Assembly: GCA_963931155.1 (NCBI GenBank)
Contig: OZ006978.1
Coordinates: forward strand, 62,001-126,000
Reading direction: 5' to 3'
Length of the DNA stretch: 64,000 nucleotides
DNA from: CALXVA01 sp944392465
GTDB taxonomy: Bacteria; Bacillota; Clostridia; TANB77; CAG-508
Shown here: positions 35,415-44,667 of the stretch, piece after piece
How positions within the stretch are numbered: the first letter of the stretch is position 1
Layout: the number at the start of each line of letters is the position of its first letter
Notes under the pieces: generated by a model
Databases searched by the model: none
Seen by the model: only the letters and a program-made list of their open reading frames with translations
What the model was told of the DNA's origin: nothing
Made by a program: the position numbers and the translations under genes

Positions 35415-35762
35415 AAGTAAATCTATAAGCCGGGTTCTGTCTTGAATAGTCATCTATCTAGTACATATATTACTATATGCATCATGCCACCAATATAAGA
35501 AGTCTGACGAGCAGTCATTAACCTTCTTGGCTCGGTGTTGCTCCTGATGGGGTTTACATTGACCCAGTATGTCACCATACCAGCGGTAAGCTCTTACCTC
35601 ACCTTTTCACCCTTGCCTCAAAAAAGAGGCGGTTATTTTCTGTTGCACTTTCCTTAAGGTTTCCCTCACTGGACGTTATCCAGCATCATTGCTCTATGGA
35701 GCCCGGACTTTCCTCGTACGCTGTCTTTCGACCTTGCTATACGCGACTATTCGATTTACTCA
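35415..35762 (-). ncRNA. rnpB: RNase P RNA
   Basis: Catalytic RNA that matures tRNA 5' ends. On the minus strand the 5' region AGTAAATC (35760-35753) pairs with GATTTACT (35423-35416) to form P1. The conserved core GAGGAAAGTCCGGGCT (35717-35702) and the 3' portion GACAGAACCCGGCTTAT (about 35442-35426) are clear signatures. Length of about 348 nt is normal. It starts downstream of the 35805-36647 gene and is followed on the minus strand by an AT-rich hairpin and T-rich region. Confidence 0.96.
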
Positions 35763-35804
35763 AAAACTATTTTACTATATTTTTTTAGTATAGTCAAATT
35801 TATA

Positions 35805-36647
35805 TTATATATTTTCTAATTCCTGCATTACTTCCTGATAGTTTATAAAAAATGTTTTTTTGCTTTTTTTACTAATATCATCAGATAGTTCATTAATTAA
35901 AATATATGACTTGTTTACTTCATCAATACTATTTAAATTACTAACTTGATTATTCATAATTTTGTTAAACTCATTTCTTGCATTTTCTATATAATTATTT
36001 GCCTTTTCCCAATTTTCTTCATCTATAAACGAATATGCGTATAATATGTTGGATTTTGTATTATATATATTTTTTAATTGTTCGTCTACAGCAAAATCAT
36101 TCAGATACAAAGCAAGCAAGTTATATAAGTCTGCTGTACGCATAAGACATACTTGTTTATTCTTTTCCTCTTCTGCATTTATTATTTCATCTAATAAATC
36201 ATTAAATCTTAGCAAATTATCTTTGTTTACATTTAATGTTGTTAAATCTATTAATATAGTGGTCCAACTTGAATATATATTCTCTGTAGTTTCTTTAATA
36301 GACTCCCAGTCTATTTTATCATTATCCTCGTTTAGAGTACTTTCGTACTCTATTGCAGACCTATCTATTATATTCTCATCTGTTTGTACATTATTTTCTG
36401 AACTTTGACCAGATATATTTACATCTTGATTTATAATTTTATAATTTGTGTATGAAATATTGTTTAATTCGTTCATTATATCAATTATTTCTGTATTTAG
36501 AAATCCTATTTCAGAAATAGCTTTTTCTTTCAACATATCTACATTGCTACCTTGATTTGATTTTACATTTGCATAAACAAAATATCCACAAATAGATAAA
36601 AGAATTATTATCAACAATATTGTTATTGTAACTATATATTTTTTCAT
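35805..36647 (-). CDS. Hypothetical membrane-anchored protein, 280 aa
   Basis: Starts at ATG 36645-36647 behind AAGGAG; an earlier in-frame start lies beyond the ribosome site. A short positive tail and one hydrophobic segment (residues 4-24) are followed by about 255 residues rich in Asn, Glu, Ser and Ile with heptad-like patterns, probably a helical bundle outside the cell. No Cys follows the signal region, so it is not a lipoprotein. No family recognised. It lies directly upstream of rnpB and could share its promoter region. Confidence 0.6.
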   Translation of the reverse strand: MKKYIVTITILLIIILLSICGYFVYANVKSNQGSNVDMLKEKAISEIGFLNTEIIDIMNELNNISYTNYKIINQDVNISGQSSENNVQTDENIIDRSAIEYESTLNEDNDKIDWESIKETTENIYSSWTTILIDLTTLNVNKDNLLRFNDLLDEIINAEEEKNKQVCLMRTADLYNLLALYLNDFAVDEQLKNIYNTKSNILYAYSFIDEENWEKANNYIENARNEFNKIMNNQVSNLNSIDEVNKSYILINELSDDISKKSKKTFFINYQEVMQELENI

Positions 36648-36819
36648 TATACTCCTTATTGTTATAAATGCCACTTAATATATTGCTCTGGCATCATTAT
36701 TTCAAATATTAAATTTTACTTTATTATAACCATTTATTTTCCTTTTATTCTCTAGTATTTTTAATCAAAATTTATACATATTAATATAAAAATTGTATTT
36801 TTTATGTAAGAGGTCTATT

Positions 36820-37101
36820 ATGTATTGTATTGTAAGATTATATAGTTTAGAAAAAAATGAAATAAATAGATTTTTAAACGATTTTTTTAATGAAAATAAT
36901 GAGCATATTAATCTATTAGAATGGGAAAAAAAGTACCAAAATCCCGTTGAAATGGTGGATATTATTGGTACTTTTATTGATAATAACGATAAATATTCAA
37001 TTAATATGTGGGTTAGCTTAGATAAAGGTCTTTTCATAAATGTTACTGATCATAATGCCAATAATGTTATAAAATATATTTATGAAAGATATCCTTGGTA
37101 A
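36820..37101 (+). CDS. Small hypothetical protein, 93 aa
   Basis: One of few native plus-strand genes. ATG 36820 lies five bases after AAGAGGT. Soluble, aromatic-rich protein with alternating strands and helices (MYCIVRLYSLEKNE; INMWVSLDKGLFINVTDHN; IKYIYERYPW). No family recognised. It is convergent with gpsA, with stop codons six bases apart, and there is no space for a terminator between them. The opposite-strand frame through the same bases has no ribosome site and is rejected. Confidence 0.6.
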   Translation: MYCIVRLYSLEKNEINRFLNDFFNENNEHINLLEWEKKYQNPVEMVDIIGTFIDNNDKYSINMWVSLDKGLFINVTDHNANNVIKYIYERYPW

Positions 37102-37107
37102 TAATTA

Positions 37108-38097
37108 TTATTCACATTTTTTATCACGTGTCATTAGTTTAATAACAGCCTCTTGTGGTTTTAACCCGTTATATAATACATCGTACACAGTATTTACAAT
37201 TGGCATTTCAATGTGATATTTATCTGCTAATTTGTGTGCAACTTCAATATTATCTATACTTTCTATTGTTTGTCCAACTTCGATTTTTGTTTCCTCAACA
37301 GTTAATCCCTTTCCTATACATCTTCCTGCTCTTCTATTTCTGCTATGTTCACTAAGACAAGTAACAATTAAATCTCCTAATCCTGATAATCCATAAAATG
37401 TATTATGGTTTCCTCCTAAAGCAACTCCTAAACGTGAAAGTTCTGTTAAACCTCTAGTTATTAAAGCTGCTAAAGTATTATCTCCCATGTTTAATTCTGC
37501 TATTATTCCTGCACAAAAAGCTATTATATTTTTTAAAGCTCCTCCAAGTTCTGCTCCTTTAACATCAGAACTTGTATAAATTCTTAATTTTTCATTCATA
37601 AATGTATCTTGTACCAAGTATTGTACATCTAAACTTTGCGAAGCTATTACTATTGCTGTTGGAATACCTAATGATACTTCTTCAGCATGGCTTGGTCCTG
37701 TAAACACTCCTATTTTTGCTAGTGGTAATTCTTCATGTACCACTTCGTTTAATGTAAGTAATGTTGATGACTCAAATCCTTTTGAACATAATATTATTGG
37801 TTGATTTTCTACATATTTTTTATATTTTTTTATTGTATCTCTTGTGAATTTTGAAGGTGTTACATGTAATATCATATCACTCCCTTTTACAGCTTCTTTT
37901 ATATCTGTTGTACATTTAATGTTCTCTGGCATTGTAGCCATAGGTAAAAATTTACACTTATGTTCATTATTTATCAAATCTCTTTCTTCTTCTGAAAAAG
38001 ACCATAACCTAACTTCATGTCCAATTTTTGCTGCATGTATTGCAAGAGCAGATCCCCAGCTTCCACTTCCTATTATACATATCTTTTTTATATTCAT
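37108..38097 (-). CDS. gpsA: Glycerol-3-phosphate dehydrogenase [NAD(P)+]
   Basis: Reduces dihydroxyacetone phosphate to sn-glycerol 3-phosphate, the backbone for phospholipids. 329 aa. The Rossmann loop GSGSWGSALA is at residues 10-19, the substrate-binding helix is GAELGGALKNIIAFCAGI near 183-200, and GLSGLGDLIVTC follows near 237. Ribosome site AAAGGAG. It lies downstream of plsY, which uses its product, in the conserved plsY-gpsA order. Confidence 0.96.
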   Translation of the reverse strand: MNIKKICIIGSGSWGSALAIHAAKIGHEVRLWSFSEEERDLINNEHKCKFLPMATMPENIKCTTDIKEAVKGSDMILHVTPSKFTRDTIKKYKKYVENQPIILCSKGFESSTLLTLNEVVHEELPLAKIGVFTGPSHAEEVSLGIPTAIVIASQSLDVQYLVQDTFMNEKLRIYTSSDVKGAELGGALKNIIAFCAGIIAELNMGDNTLAALITRGLTELSRLGVALGGNHNTFYGLSGLGDLIVTCLSEHSRNRRAGRCIGKGLTVEETKIEVGQTIESIDNIEVAHKLADKYHIEMPIVNTVYDVLYNGLKPQEAVIKLMTRDKKCE

Positions 38098-38139
38098 ACT
38101 CTTTATTCTCTCCTTTATTTATGAATTTATCAATTTAAT

Positions 38140-38769
38140 TTATTTTGTATTTTTAAAACTAATTCTATTTTCAGTTCCGTTTAAAAGTCTTTTTACATTT
38201 TCCCTATGATTAAATATTATTATGATTGCTAAAACAATACTATAGATTATATAGTTTCCTGGTACTATGTAATTTTCTGGTATGAATAATGTAAGTACTG
38301 GATATAGAATAGCTGCTGCTATAGATCCTACAGAAACCATTTGTGTAAGAATAATTAATATAAGTGCAAATACTAAACATATTAGTCCAATTTGCCAGTT
38401 AGACATTATAAGTACTCCTAGCGAAGTAGCCACACCTTTTCCCCCTTTAAATTTAAAAAATATTGGAAAAGTATGTCCTATAATTACTGCAACACCTGCC
38501 ACTTGGATTAACAATGCACCATTTACATCTGAAAATATCTTTCCTAATGCCATTGCTATTAAAATTGCCACCACGCCTTTTAAAATATCACATATTAAAG
38601 TTATTACTGCAGCTTTTTTTCCTACTGACCTCAACATATTTGTAGTTCCAGCATTTCCACTGCCTTTTTCTCTTACGTCAAATCCTGCCATTTTTTTGCT
38701 CAATATTACTGAAAAATTAATACTTCCAATTAAATATGCAATTATTGCCATTACACCACATTCAATCAT
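38140..38769 (-). CDS. plsY: Glycerol-3-phosphate acyltransferase PlsY
   Basis: Transfers an acyl group from acyl phosphate to glycerol 3-phosphate, the first step of phosphatidic acid synthesis. 209 aa, membrane protein with about five hydrophobic helices. Active-site loops are visible: GSINFS, GSGNAGTTNM and KFKGGKGVATS. Ribosome site AAAGGAGG. Upstream of gpsA on the same strand with a 42-bp gap. The usual next gene upstream, der, is separated by the helicase at 38932-41424. Confidence 0.96.
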   Translation of the reverse strand: MIECGVMAIIAYLIGSINFSVILSKKMAGFDVREKGSGNAGTTNMLRSVGKKAAVITLICDILKGVVAILIAMALGKIFSDVNGALLIQVAGVAVIIGHTFPIFFKFKGGKGVATSLGVLIMSNWQIGLICLVFALILIILTQMVSVGSIAAAILYPVLTLFIPENYIVPGNYIIYSIVLAIIIIFNHRENVKRLLNGTENRISFKNTK

Positions 38770-38931
38770 TTATTTTATCCTCCTTTATTTGGTTCTTCTC
38801 TATTATATATTAAATTTGTCTTTTTCAATAGTTTTTTTGTAAATTTTATCAATTTGTTACTCATTTATTGTTTTACACTAAATTTATTTTTTTAAAGTAG
38901 ACAAATTTTAATATGATTTGTTTACTTTAAT

Positions 38932-41424
38932 TTAAGCTCGTGTTTCTTCTACCTCTTTAGCTAAATCTGATAATTCGGCTCTTGTTTTTTCATTATTTGA
39001 TATTTGCTTTCCAACACTAACTTTCATCTTTCTTAAAACTTTTTGGCTTGCCCTTAGTTTCTCAAATTCCCTAAATTTAATTATTTGATCTCTATACTGC
39101 ACATATTCATCTGGCAAGTCTTCAATAGCTATACCTTTTGAATTTTTATATGCTATAAATTCTGGCAACCTTTTCATTCTATAATATAAGTTTCTTTCGT
39201 ATTGTTCTTCACTAGTTAATTCTGATGTTTTTATTCTCTTTCCTTCTCTACCAATCATTCCTCTTGGAGTTTGACCATTATGACTTTCTAACCAATTAAT
39301 TACCTCTTCAAAAGTTCCTATGCCTAACCCATAACTTCTTAATTTGCTAATTTGATCTCTATACATCATATATTCATCTGGCAAGTCTTCAATAGCTATA
39401 CCTTTGCATACTTCTAAAGCTTTTCTTTCTTTTGATTTACTCCATTTAACATATAAATTTCGTTCTGCCTTTTTTTCATCAGATAATTCTTCAGCTTTTA
39501 ATTTTCTTCCGTTTTCAGAATTATACCCATGTGGCATTTCTCCATCATGATTATCTAACCATTCTATTATTTGTTCAAAAATAGGTTTTTGTTTTATTCC
39601 AAGTCCGTAACCTCTTAATTTGCTAATTTGTTCTCTGTACATTTTATATTCTTCTGGTAAGTCATTTAATTCTATTCCTATACATGCTCTTAAAGCTTTA
39701 GCTTCTGGTGCATTTCTCCATCTTCCTGATAAATTAACTTCATAATTTTCTTCTTCAGTCATATCTTCAACTTTTACTTTTTTATTGTTCTTGTTTATTT
39801 GACTCCTTGGCATATTTCCATCATGTGTTTCTAGCCATTTTATTATCTCATCATATGTTACAGGCTTCTTTGTTCCTAGTCCATAGCTTCTTAATAAATA
39901 TATTTTATTTACATACTCTTCTAATTGCTTTGGAAATTCACTTACAGGTACTCCTGCATATTCATCTAAAATTTTCTTTTCTGGAGATCTTGACCATCTC
40001 TGATATAAAATCCTTTCATATTTTTCTTCTTCATTAAGGTCATCATTTCTTCTATATATGTGACATCTACTAATGTTGCCTCTTGGCAAATGTCCATCAT
40101 GAGTTTCTAACCATCTTATTATTTCATCAAAAGTATTATTTATTTGATAATTAATTCCTTCTTGTATTTCTTCCAAAAGTTCCACAAGTTCTAATTCTTC
40201 ATCTGTTAATCTTAGTAAATTTTTATTGTCACTTTTAGATTCGCCTTTTGTTCTATTTCCTACACTTACTGCACTCTCTAATTCTACATATGTATCAATT
40301 TGTCTAATCCAGTTATTTACTGCATCTATTATTACTGTTTCTTCCGCTTCTTTATTTGAAGAAAGAACTCTGCCCACCATTTGTTTATATCTAATTCTAG
40401 ATTCTGTGGGTTTAAATTGGACCTCTCCATCCACTCCTTCTAAATGTACACCTTCATTTAGCATATCTACACAAAAAAGTAAATTTAAAGCCTCTCCTCT
40501 TTCTCTACCTTCAAATTCTTCTAAGGTTAATCTGTTTTCTTTTTGAGTTTTACCATCTTTATTTTTTTTAGTTATTATATAGTCTACACGAATATTAGAA
40601 TTTACCTTTCCGAAAATTGCTTGAACCTGCTTCATCTTTTCAAACATTTCTTCTCTATTCGAACAAAATACTATATACTTTCCATTCTTTTTCTTCATAG
40701 CCGATTCCATTATATCTGCAATATCTGGTGAATCACTAACAATTGAACTAAGTTCACTATATTTTTTTAATAATATACTTCTTTTTCCTTCGTCTTCTAT
40801 TTGTTCAATTTGTTCCCTATATTGTCTTAAATCGCTTTTTAAAGCTGATATAACTCTTGCATATCTTGCTCCATTTAATACTACTTCATTTTCTTTAAAG
40901 CCATTTAGAGCTTCTGTTAAGCTCATTTCATATACAACACTATCTCCAAATTTTTCATATGCCATGTTTCTTTTATCTGTTCTTTCTGGAGTAGCAGACA
41001 TTCCAATAATTTCAGCATTTGGATTAGCAGATATTAATTTATCAATAGCAGGTTCCCAATTTTCGGCTCCCATTCTATGTATTTCATCAAAAATAATTAC
41101 ATCAGGTTTTAAATTTTCTATAGTTCCAGCTAAAGCTATTTTTTGATAAGTTATAGCTCTAAAATTTGGGAATTCATTTCTGGTTAATTTTTTTCCATTT
41201 AAAAGATATGTACTAATATATCTTTTGAATTGATTAATTATTCCAATATTAGGACTAACTAGTAAAACTTTTTTGTCTGGGAATTCTTCCATATATTTTA
41301 GAGGAAGAAAACTTTTACCACATCCCATTGGAAAAACATATGCTGCTCTTCCATTTTTTCTTAGAGCTTCTTTCATTAGAGCATATGCCTTTTTCTGATG
41401 TTTATATATTAAATTTACACTCAT
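38932..41424 (-). CDS. Superfamily 2 helicase with four C-terminal helicase-associated repeats
   Basis: 830 aa. An N-terminal SF2 core with Walker A FPMGCGKSF near residue 33, DEIH near 116, SATPERT near 144, a second RecA domain with VGRVLSS near 365, then a linker. From about residue 430, four tandem repeats of roughly 80 residues each start (F/Y)(D/E)EIIxWLExHDGxxPRG and end YRxQIxKLRSYGLG, the helicase-associated domain pattern. No methylase or nuclease partner lies next to it, and no nuclease domain is visible within it. It sits between plsY and der, normally neighbours. Defence or phage-response functions are possible but unproven. Confidence 0.85.
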   Translation of the reverse strand: MSVNLIYKHQKKAYALMKEALRKNGRAAYVFPMGCGKSFLPLKYMEEFPDKKVLLVSPNIGIINQFKRYISTYLLNGKKLTRNEFPNFRAITYQKIALAGTIENLKPDVIIFDEIHRMGAENWEPAIDKLISANPNAEIIGMSATPERTDKRNMAYEKFGDSVVYEMSLTEALNGFKENEVVLNGARYARVISALKSDLRQYREQIEQIEDEGKRSILLKKYSELSSIVSDSPDIADIMESAMKKKNGKYIVFCSNREEMFEKMKQVQAIFGKVNSNIRVDYIITKKNKDGKTQKENRLTLEEFEGRERGEALNLLFCVDMLNEGVHLEGVDGEVQFKPTESRIRYKQMVGRVLSSNKEAEETVIIDAVNNWIRQIDTYVELESAVSVGNRTKGESKSDNKNLLRLTDEELELVELLEEIQEGINYQINNTFDEIIRWLETHDGHLPRGNISRCHIYRRNDDLNEEEKYERILYQRWSRSPEKKILDEYAGVPVSEFPKQLEEYVNKIYLLRSYGLGTKKPVTYDEIIKWLETHDGNMPRSQINKNNKKVKVEDMTEEENYEVNLSGRWRNAPEAKALRACIGIELNDLPEEYKMYREQISKLRGYGLGIKQKPIFEQIIEWLDNHDGEMPHGYNSENGRKLKAEELSDEKKAERNLYVKWSKSKERKALEVCKGIAIEDLPDEYMMYRDQISKLRSYGLGIGTFEEVINWLESHNGQTPRGMIGREGKRIKTSELTSEEQYERNLYYRMKRLPEFIAYKNSKGIAIEDLPDEYVQYRDQIIKFREFEKLRASQKVLRKMKVSVGKQISNNEKTRAELSDLAKEVEETRA

Positions 41425-41479
41425 TTTTTCTCCTGTTTATTCGTTTATCTTAATTGAGAAATAATTATTCTTTCCCAAT

Positions 41480-42805
41480 TTAATCTTTTTCATTTTTCTC
41501 TCTAACAATCATTCTTACAGGTGTACCAACCAAGCCAAATTCTTTTCTTATTTGATTTATTAAATATCTCTCATAAGAAAAGTGGAATAAGTTTTTGTCA
41601 TTTACAAATACAACAAATGTTGGTGGTTTAGTGCTAGCTTGAGTCATATAAAATATACGAAGTCTTTTACCTTTGTCTGTTGGTGGTTGTACAATTGCAA
41701 TTGCCTCATTTAACACTTGGTTAAGCACAGATGTTGACACTCTTAATGAATTTTGACTTGCAACACTATTTATTAATTCAAATAGTTTGTTAACTCTTTG
41801 TCCAGTTTTAGCTGATATAAACAAAATTGGTGCATATGATAAATACGATAATTTATTATATACATCTTTTTTGTATTTTTCTAAAGTACCATTTTCTTTT
41901 TTATATTCATCCCATTTGTTAACAACAATTATTATGCCTTTTCCTGCTTCATGAGCCTCTCCTGCAATTTTTGTATCTTGCTCAGTCACACCTTCATTTG
42001 CATCTATCATAAGTAAACATACATCTGCCCTTTCAACAGCAAGTAAACTTCTTATTACACTATATTTTTCTATATTTTCAGAGACTTTATTTTTTCTTCT
42101 AATTCCTGCAGTATCAATGAATATATATTTTCCAAATTCATTTTCAAATTCAGAGTCTATTGCATCTCTTGTTGTACCAGCAATATTGCTAACAATCATT
42201 CTGTTTTCACCAAGTATTTTGTTAACTAAAGAGGATTTTCCTACATTTGGTTTTCCAATTATTGCAACTTTAATTATTTCTTCATCATCTTCATTTTCAT
42301 CAATTGGTGGCAATTTATCATAGATTGCATCTAATACATCTCCAACACCAATAGCATTAGCAGCGGAAACTCTATATGGTTCTCCTAACCCTAAATTATA
42401 GAATTCATATATTGCATCAGGCACTTTTCCATAATTATCTGATTTATTACAAACTAAAACAATTGGTTTTTTAGATTTTCTAAGCATTAGTGCTATATCC
42501 TCGTCTGCTGCTGTAACTCCTTGTTTTATGTCAGTTATAAATACTATTACATCTGCCATAGCTATAGCTAGCTCTGCTTGTTCTCTCATTTGTGATATTA
42601 TCACATCTTCTGATTCAGGTTCAATTCCTCCTGTGTCAACCAAATTAAATGTTCTGCCTCTCCAATTTGCTTCAGCACATACTCTATCACGTGTAACGCC
42701 TGGAGTATCTTCTACTATAGATATTCTTTTACCAACTATGTAATTAAAAAAAGAGGATTTTCCTACATTTGGTCTTCCTACAATAGCAACTGTTGGCTTT
42801 CCCAT
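41480..42805 (-). CDS. der: GTPase Der (EngA)
   Basis: Ribosome assembly GTPase with two tandem G domains. 441 aa. G1 motifs GRPNVGKSS at residues 9-17 and GKPNVGKSS near 183; G4 motifs NKSD near 120 and NKWD near 298; a C-terminal KH-like domain (FHFSYERYLINQIRKEFG). Ribosome site AGAAAGG. Of normal length and undisturbed. Confidence 0.97.
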   Translation of the reverse strand: MGKPTVAIVGRPNVGKSSFFNYIVGKRISIVEDTPGVTRDRVCAEANWRGRTFNLVDTGGIEPESEDVIISQMREQAELAIAMADVIVFITDIKQGVTAADEDIALMLRKSKKPIVLVCNKSDNYGKVPDAIYEFYNLGLGEPYRVSAANAIGVGDVLDAIYDKLPPIDENEDDEEIIKVAIIGKPNVGKSSLVNKILGENRMIVSNIAGTTRDAIDSEFENEFGKYIFIDTAGIRRKNKVSENIEKYSVIRSLLAVERADVCLLMIDANEGVTEQDTKIAGEAHEAGKGIIIVVNKWDEYKKENGTLEKYKKDVYNKLSYLSYAPILFISAKTGQRVNKLFELINSVASQNSLRVSTSVLNQVLNEAIAIVQPPTDKGKRLRIFYMTQASTKPPTFVVFVNDKNLFHFSYERYLINQIRKEFGLVGTPVRMIVREKNEKD

Positions 42806-42946
42806 GTTTTTACCTACCTTTCTTAGATTTATATGTTTTGCATTTATTATGATATATAAAAATTTTATATGTTTTTATTCTTTAATAATTTATATTTTAC
42901 TCTATTTTTATTAAGTATCACACAATAATTTTACTATAATAACAAA

Positions 42947-42973
42947 GAAATAGCAAGAAAATCTTGCTATTTC
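42947..42973 (-). terminator. Terminator of the polytopic membrane protein pair
   Basis: 11-bp perfect stem GAAATAGCAAG / CTTGCTATTTC, 5-base loop, followed by TTTG and TTATT on the minus strand. Confidence 0.75.
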
Positions 42974-42981
42974 CTAAGGCT

Positions 42982-44667
42982 TTAATCTGTTTTTGCTCTT
43001 ATAAATCTCCATATATATATTATAATAATTATAATAAATGATGTAAAAGAAATTAAATAAGAAATTTTCATTAATGGTGTTCCAGTATATTTTACCGTAA
43101 TTGTTCCTTCATCATCATTTTCCACATTCATTTGTAAAAAACCATTTTTTGATTCGCATACATCTAGTTTTTTCTTTCCATTTGCATTTTCTAAACTTAC
43201 TTCATAGCCCAAATAATATATATATGGCAATTCTAGTTTGGTGTTTTCCTTTACGTCTGATATATTAAATTGCATTTTGCTACCCGTTTTTTTCTCATTT
43301 TCTATATTGGCATATCCTTCTAATATATATATAGTATTTTCTCTATTTTTTAAATAATCTAAATTATTAAATGCTTTACTAGGCAAATATTCAAATGTAG
43401 CACATCCAGCATGAACTCTGCCAGTATAATTATTTACAGCTACCGCTGGCCAAAGTTGTTCTTCTTTCCAATCTTTTTTAAAATCTATTCTTTTTATGAA
43501 TGGAATAAATAATAATATACAAATTGTACTTAGAACTACTACATCTTTCATCTGAAAGTTTTTAATAACTATAGAGTAATTTACAGCTACTACGAATACT
43601 AAAAAGAATGATGAAAATTCAAACAACCTAAACGTAAATTGTATCATTTTAAGTATCTCAGGCATTTTTTCATATGGAAAAATTTTAAGTGATAATATAA
43701 TGCATGTTATTCCAGTAATAAGTGAAAACCAATAAATCATTTTTAGATTCTTATCAATTTTTTTATAAGCTAAGATGGTTAAAATTAAACCTATTAAAAT
43801 AACAAATCCTATTTCCTTTACCAGTTTTCCATTAGGAGTATATACTAAATCTATTAAATTTGTCTTACTACTTATTAGTTTTTCAGTATTTTCCATTCTG
43901 CCACTTTTAAACACTTCATATTCAGTATTCATTTTATGTTCAAGCATTGGCAATAAATAAAAACTTGAGAGAAGTATAATTAGTAAAATGTTAATACCTA
44001 ACATTTTTAAAATGTTTTTATCTTTTAATTTTTTAATATTAATAATTAAATATATAAAACAAAATATTGCAACATACATTGCCATCACAATATGTGTAAG
44101 TATAAGCCCAACTGCTCCAATAGTTAGTGCCAAACTCTTTTTTATGCTTTTTTCATCATTACAAAATATATTATACATTCCCAAAAAAGTAATTGGCAAA
44201 AATATAAATGAAGCAAGTTCAGCAATAGCATATCTTAAGTACATGTCTGTTAATCTATATGGTACAAAAATATATAATGCAGATGCCAAAAGTCCAGCAT
44301 ATCTATTTTTGGTTACATTTTTTACAAATTCATACATTGCTATTCCACTTAAGAAACTAATTAATACCATAAATAATTTAAAAATTAATTCATATGAATC
44401 AGTAAATAATCTAAAAATCATTGGTACATATGCCGTAAATGGACTATAAAATATATTCCATGAATAGCCAAATCCATTACAAAAATTAGACATGATAACA
44501 GGAAATATTTGCCCATCCTCTTCTATGGACTGAAATGTTCCCATAAGTCTTGCAATATGTTGAATTCCATCATCTACATATATATCAATGTTATTACTAA
44601 TAAGCGGAAATGACACGATTAATGTAAATATTAATATAATTAAATAGTCTTTAACTTTTTCTTTCAT
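42982..44667 (-). CDS. Large polytopic membrane protein (PTPS-related/GT-C-like), 561 aa
   Basis: About twelve hydrophobic helices. The first loop reads YVDDGIQHIARLMGTF and FGYSWNIFYSPFTAYVP, the pattern (Asp/Asp near a GY...FY.P) of the 6-pyruvoyltetrahydropterin synthase-related membrane family, which has a GT-C-like glycosyltransferase topology. The C-terminal 140 residues form an outside beta-rich domain ending in a last membrane helix. Likely role in transfer of sugars from a lipid carrier; the substrate is not known. Its start overlaps the end of the neighbouring homologue by 17 bp, so the two are translationally coupled. Confidence 0.75.
   Translation of the reverse strand: MKEKVKDYLIILIFTLIVSFPLISNNIDIYVDDGIQHIARLMGTFQSIEEDGQIFPVIMSNFCNGFGYSWNIFYSPFTAYVPMIFRLFTDSYELIFKLFMVLISFLSGIAMYEFVKNVTKNRYAGLLASALYIFVPYRLTDMYLRYAIAELASFIFLPITFLGMYNIFCNDEKSIKKSLALTIGAVGLILTHIVMAMYVAIFCFIYLIINIKKLKDKNILKMLGINILLIILLSSFYLLPMLEHKMNTEYEVFKSGRMENTEKLISSKTNLIDLVYTPNGKLVKEIGFVILIGLILTILAYKKIDKNLKMIYWFSLITGITCIILSLKIFPYEKMPEILKMIQFTFRLFEFSSFFLVFVVAVNYSIVIKNFQMKDVVVLSTICILLFIPFIKRIDFKKDWKEEQLWPAVAVNNYTGRVHAGCATFEYLPSKAFNNLDYLKNRENTIYILEGYANIENEKKTGSKMQFNISDVKENTKLELPYIYYLGYEVSLENANGKKKLDVCESKNGFLQMNVENDDEGTITVKYTGTPLMKISYLISFTSFIIIIIIYIWRFIRAKTD

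Noticed and set aside
36765..37037. Minus-strand frame opposite the 93-aa gene
   Set aside because: It has no ribosome site and is AT-rich low-complexity sequence; the plus-strand frame has AAGAGGT at the right distance.
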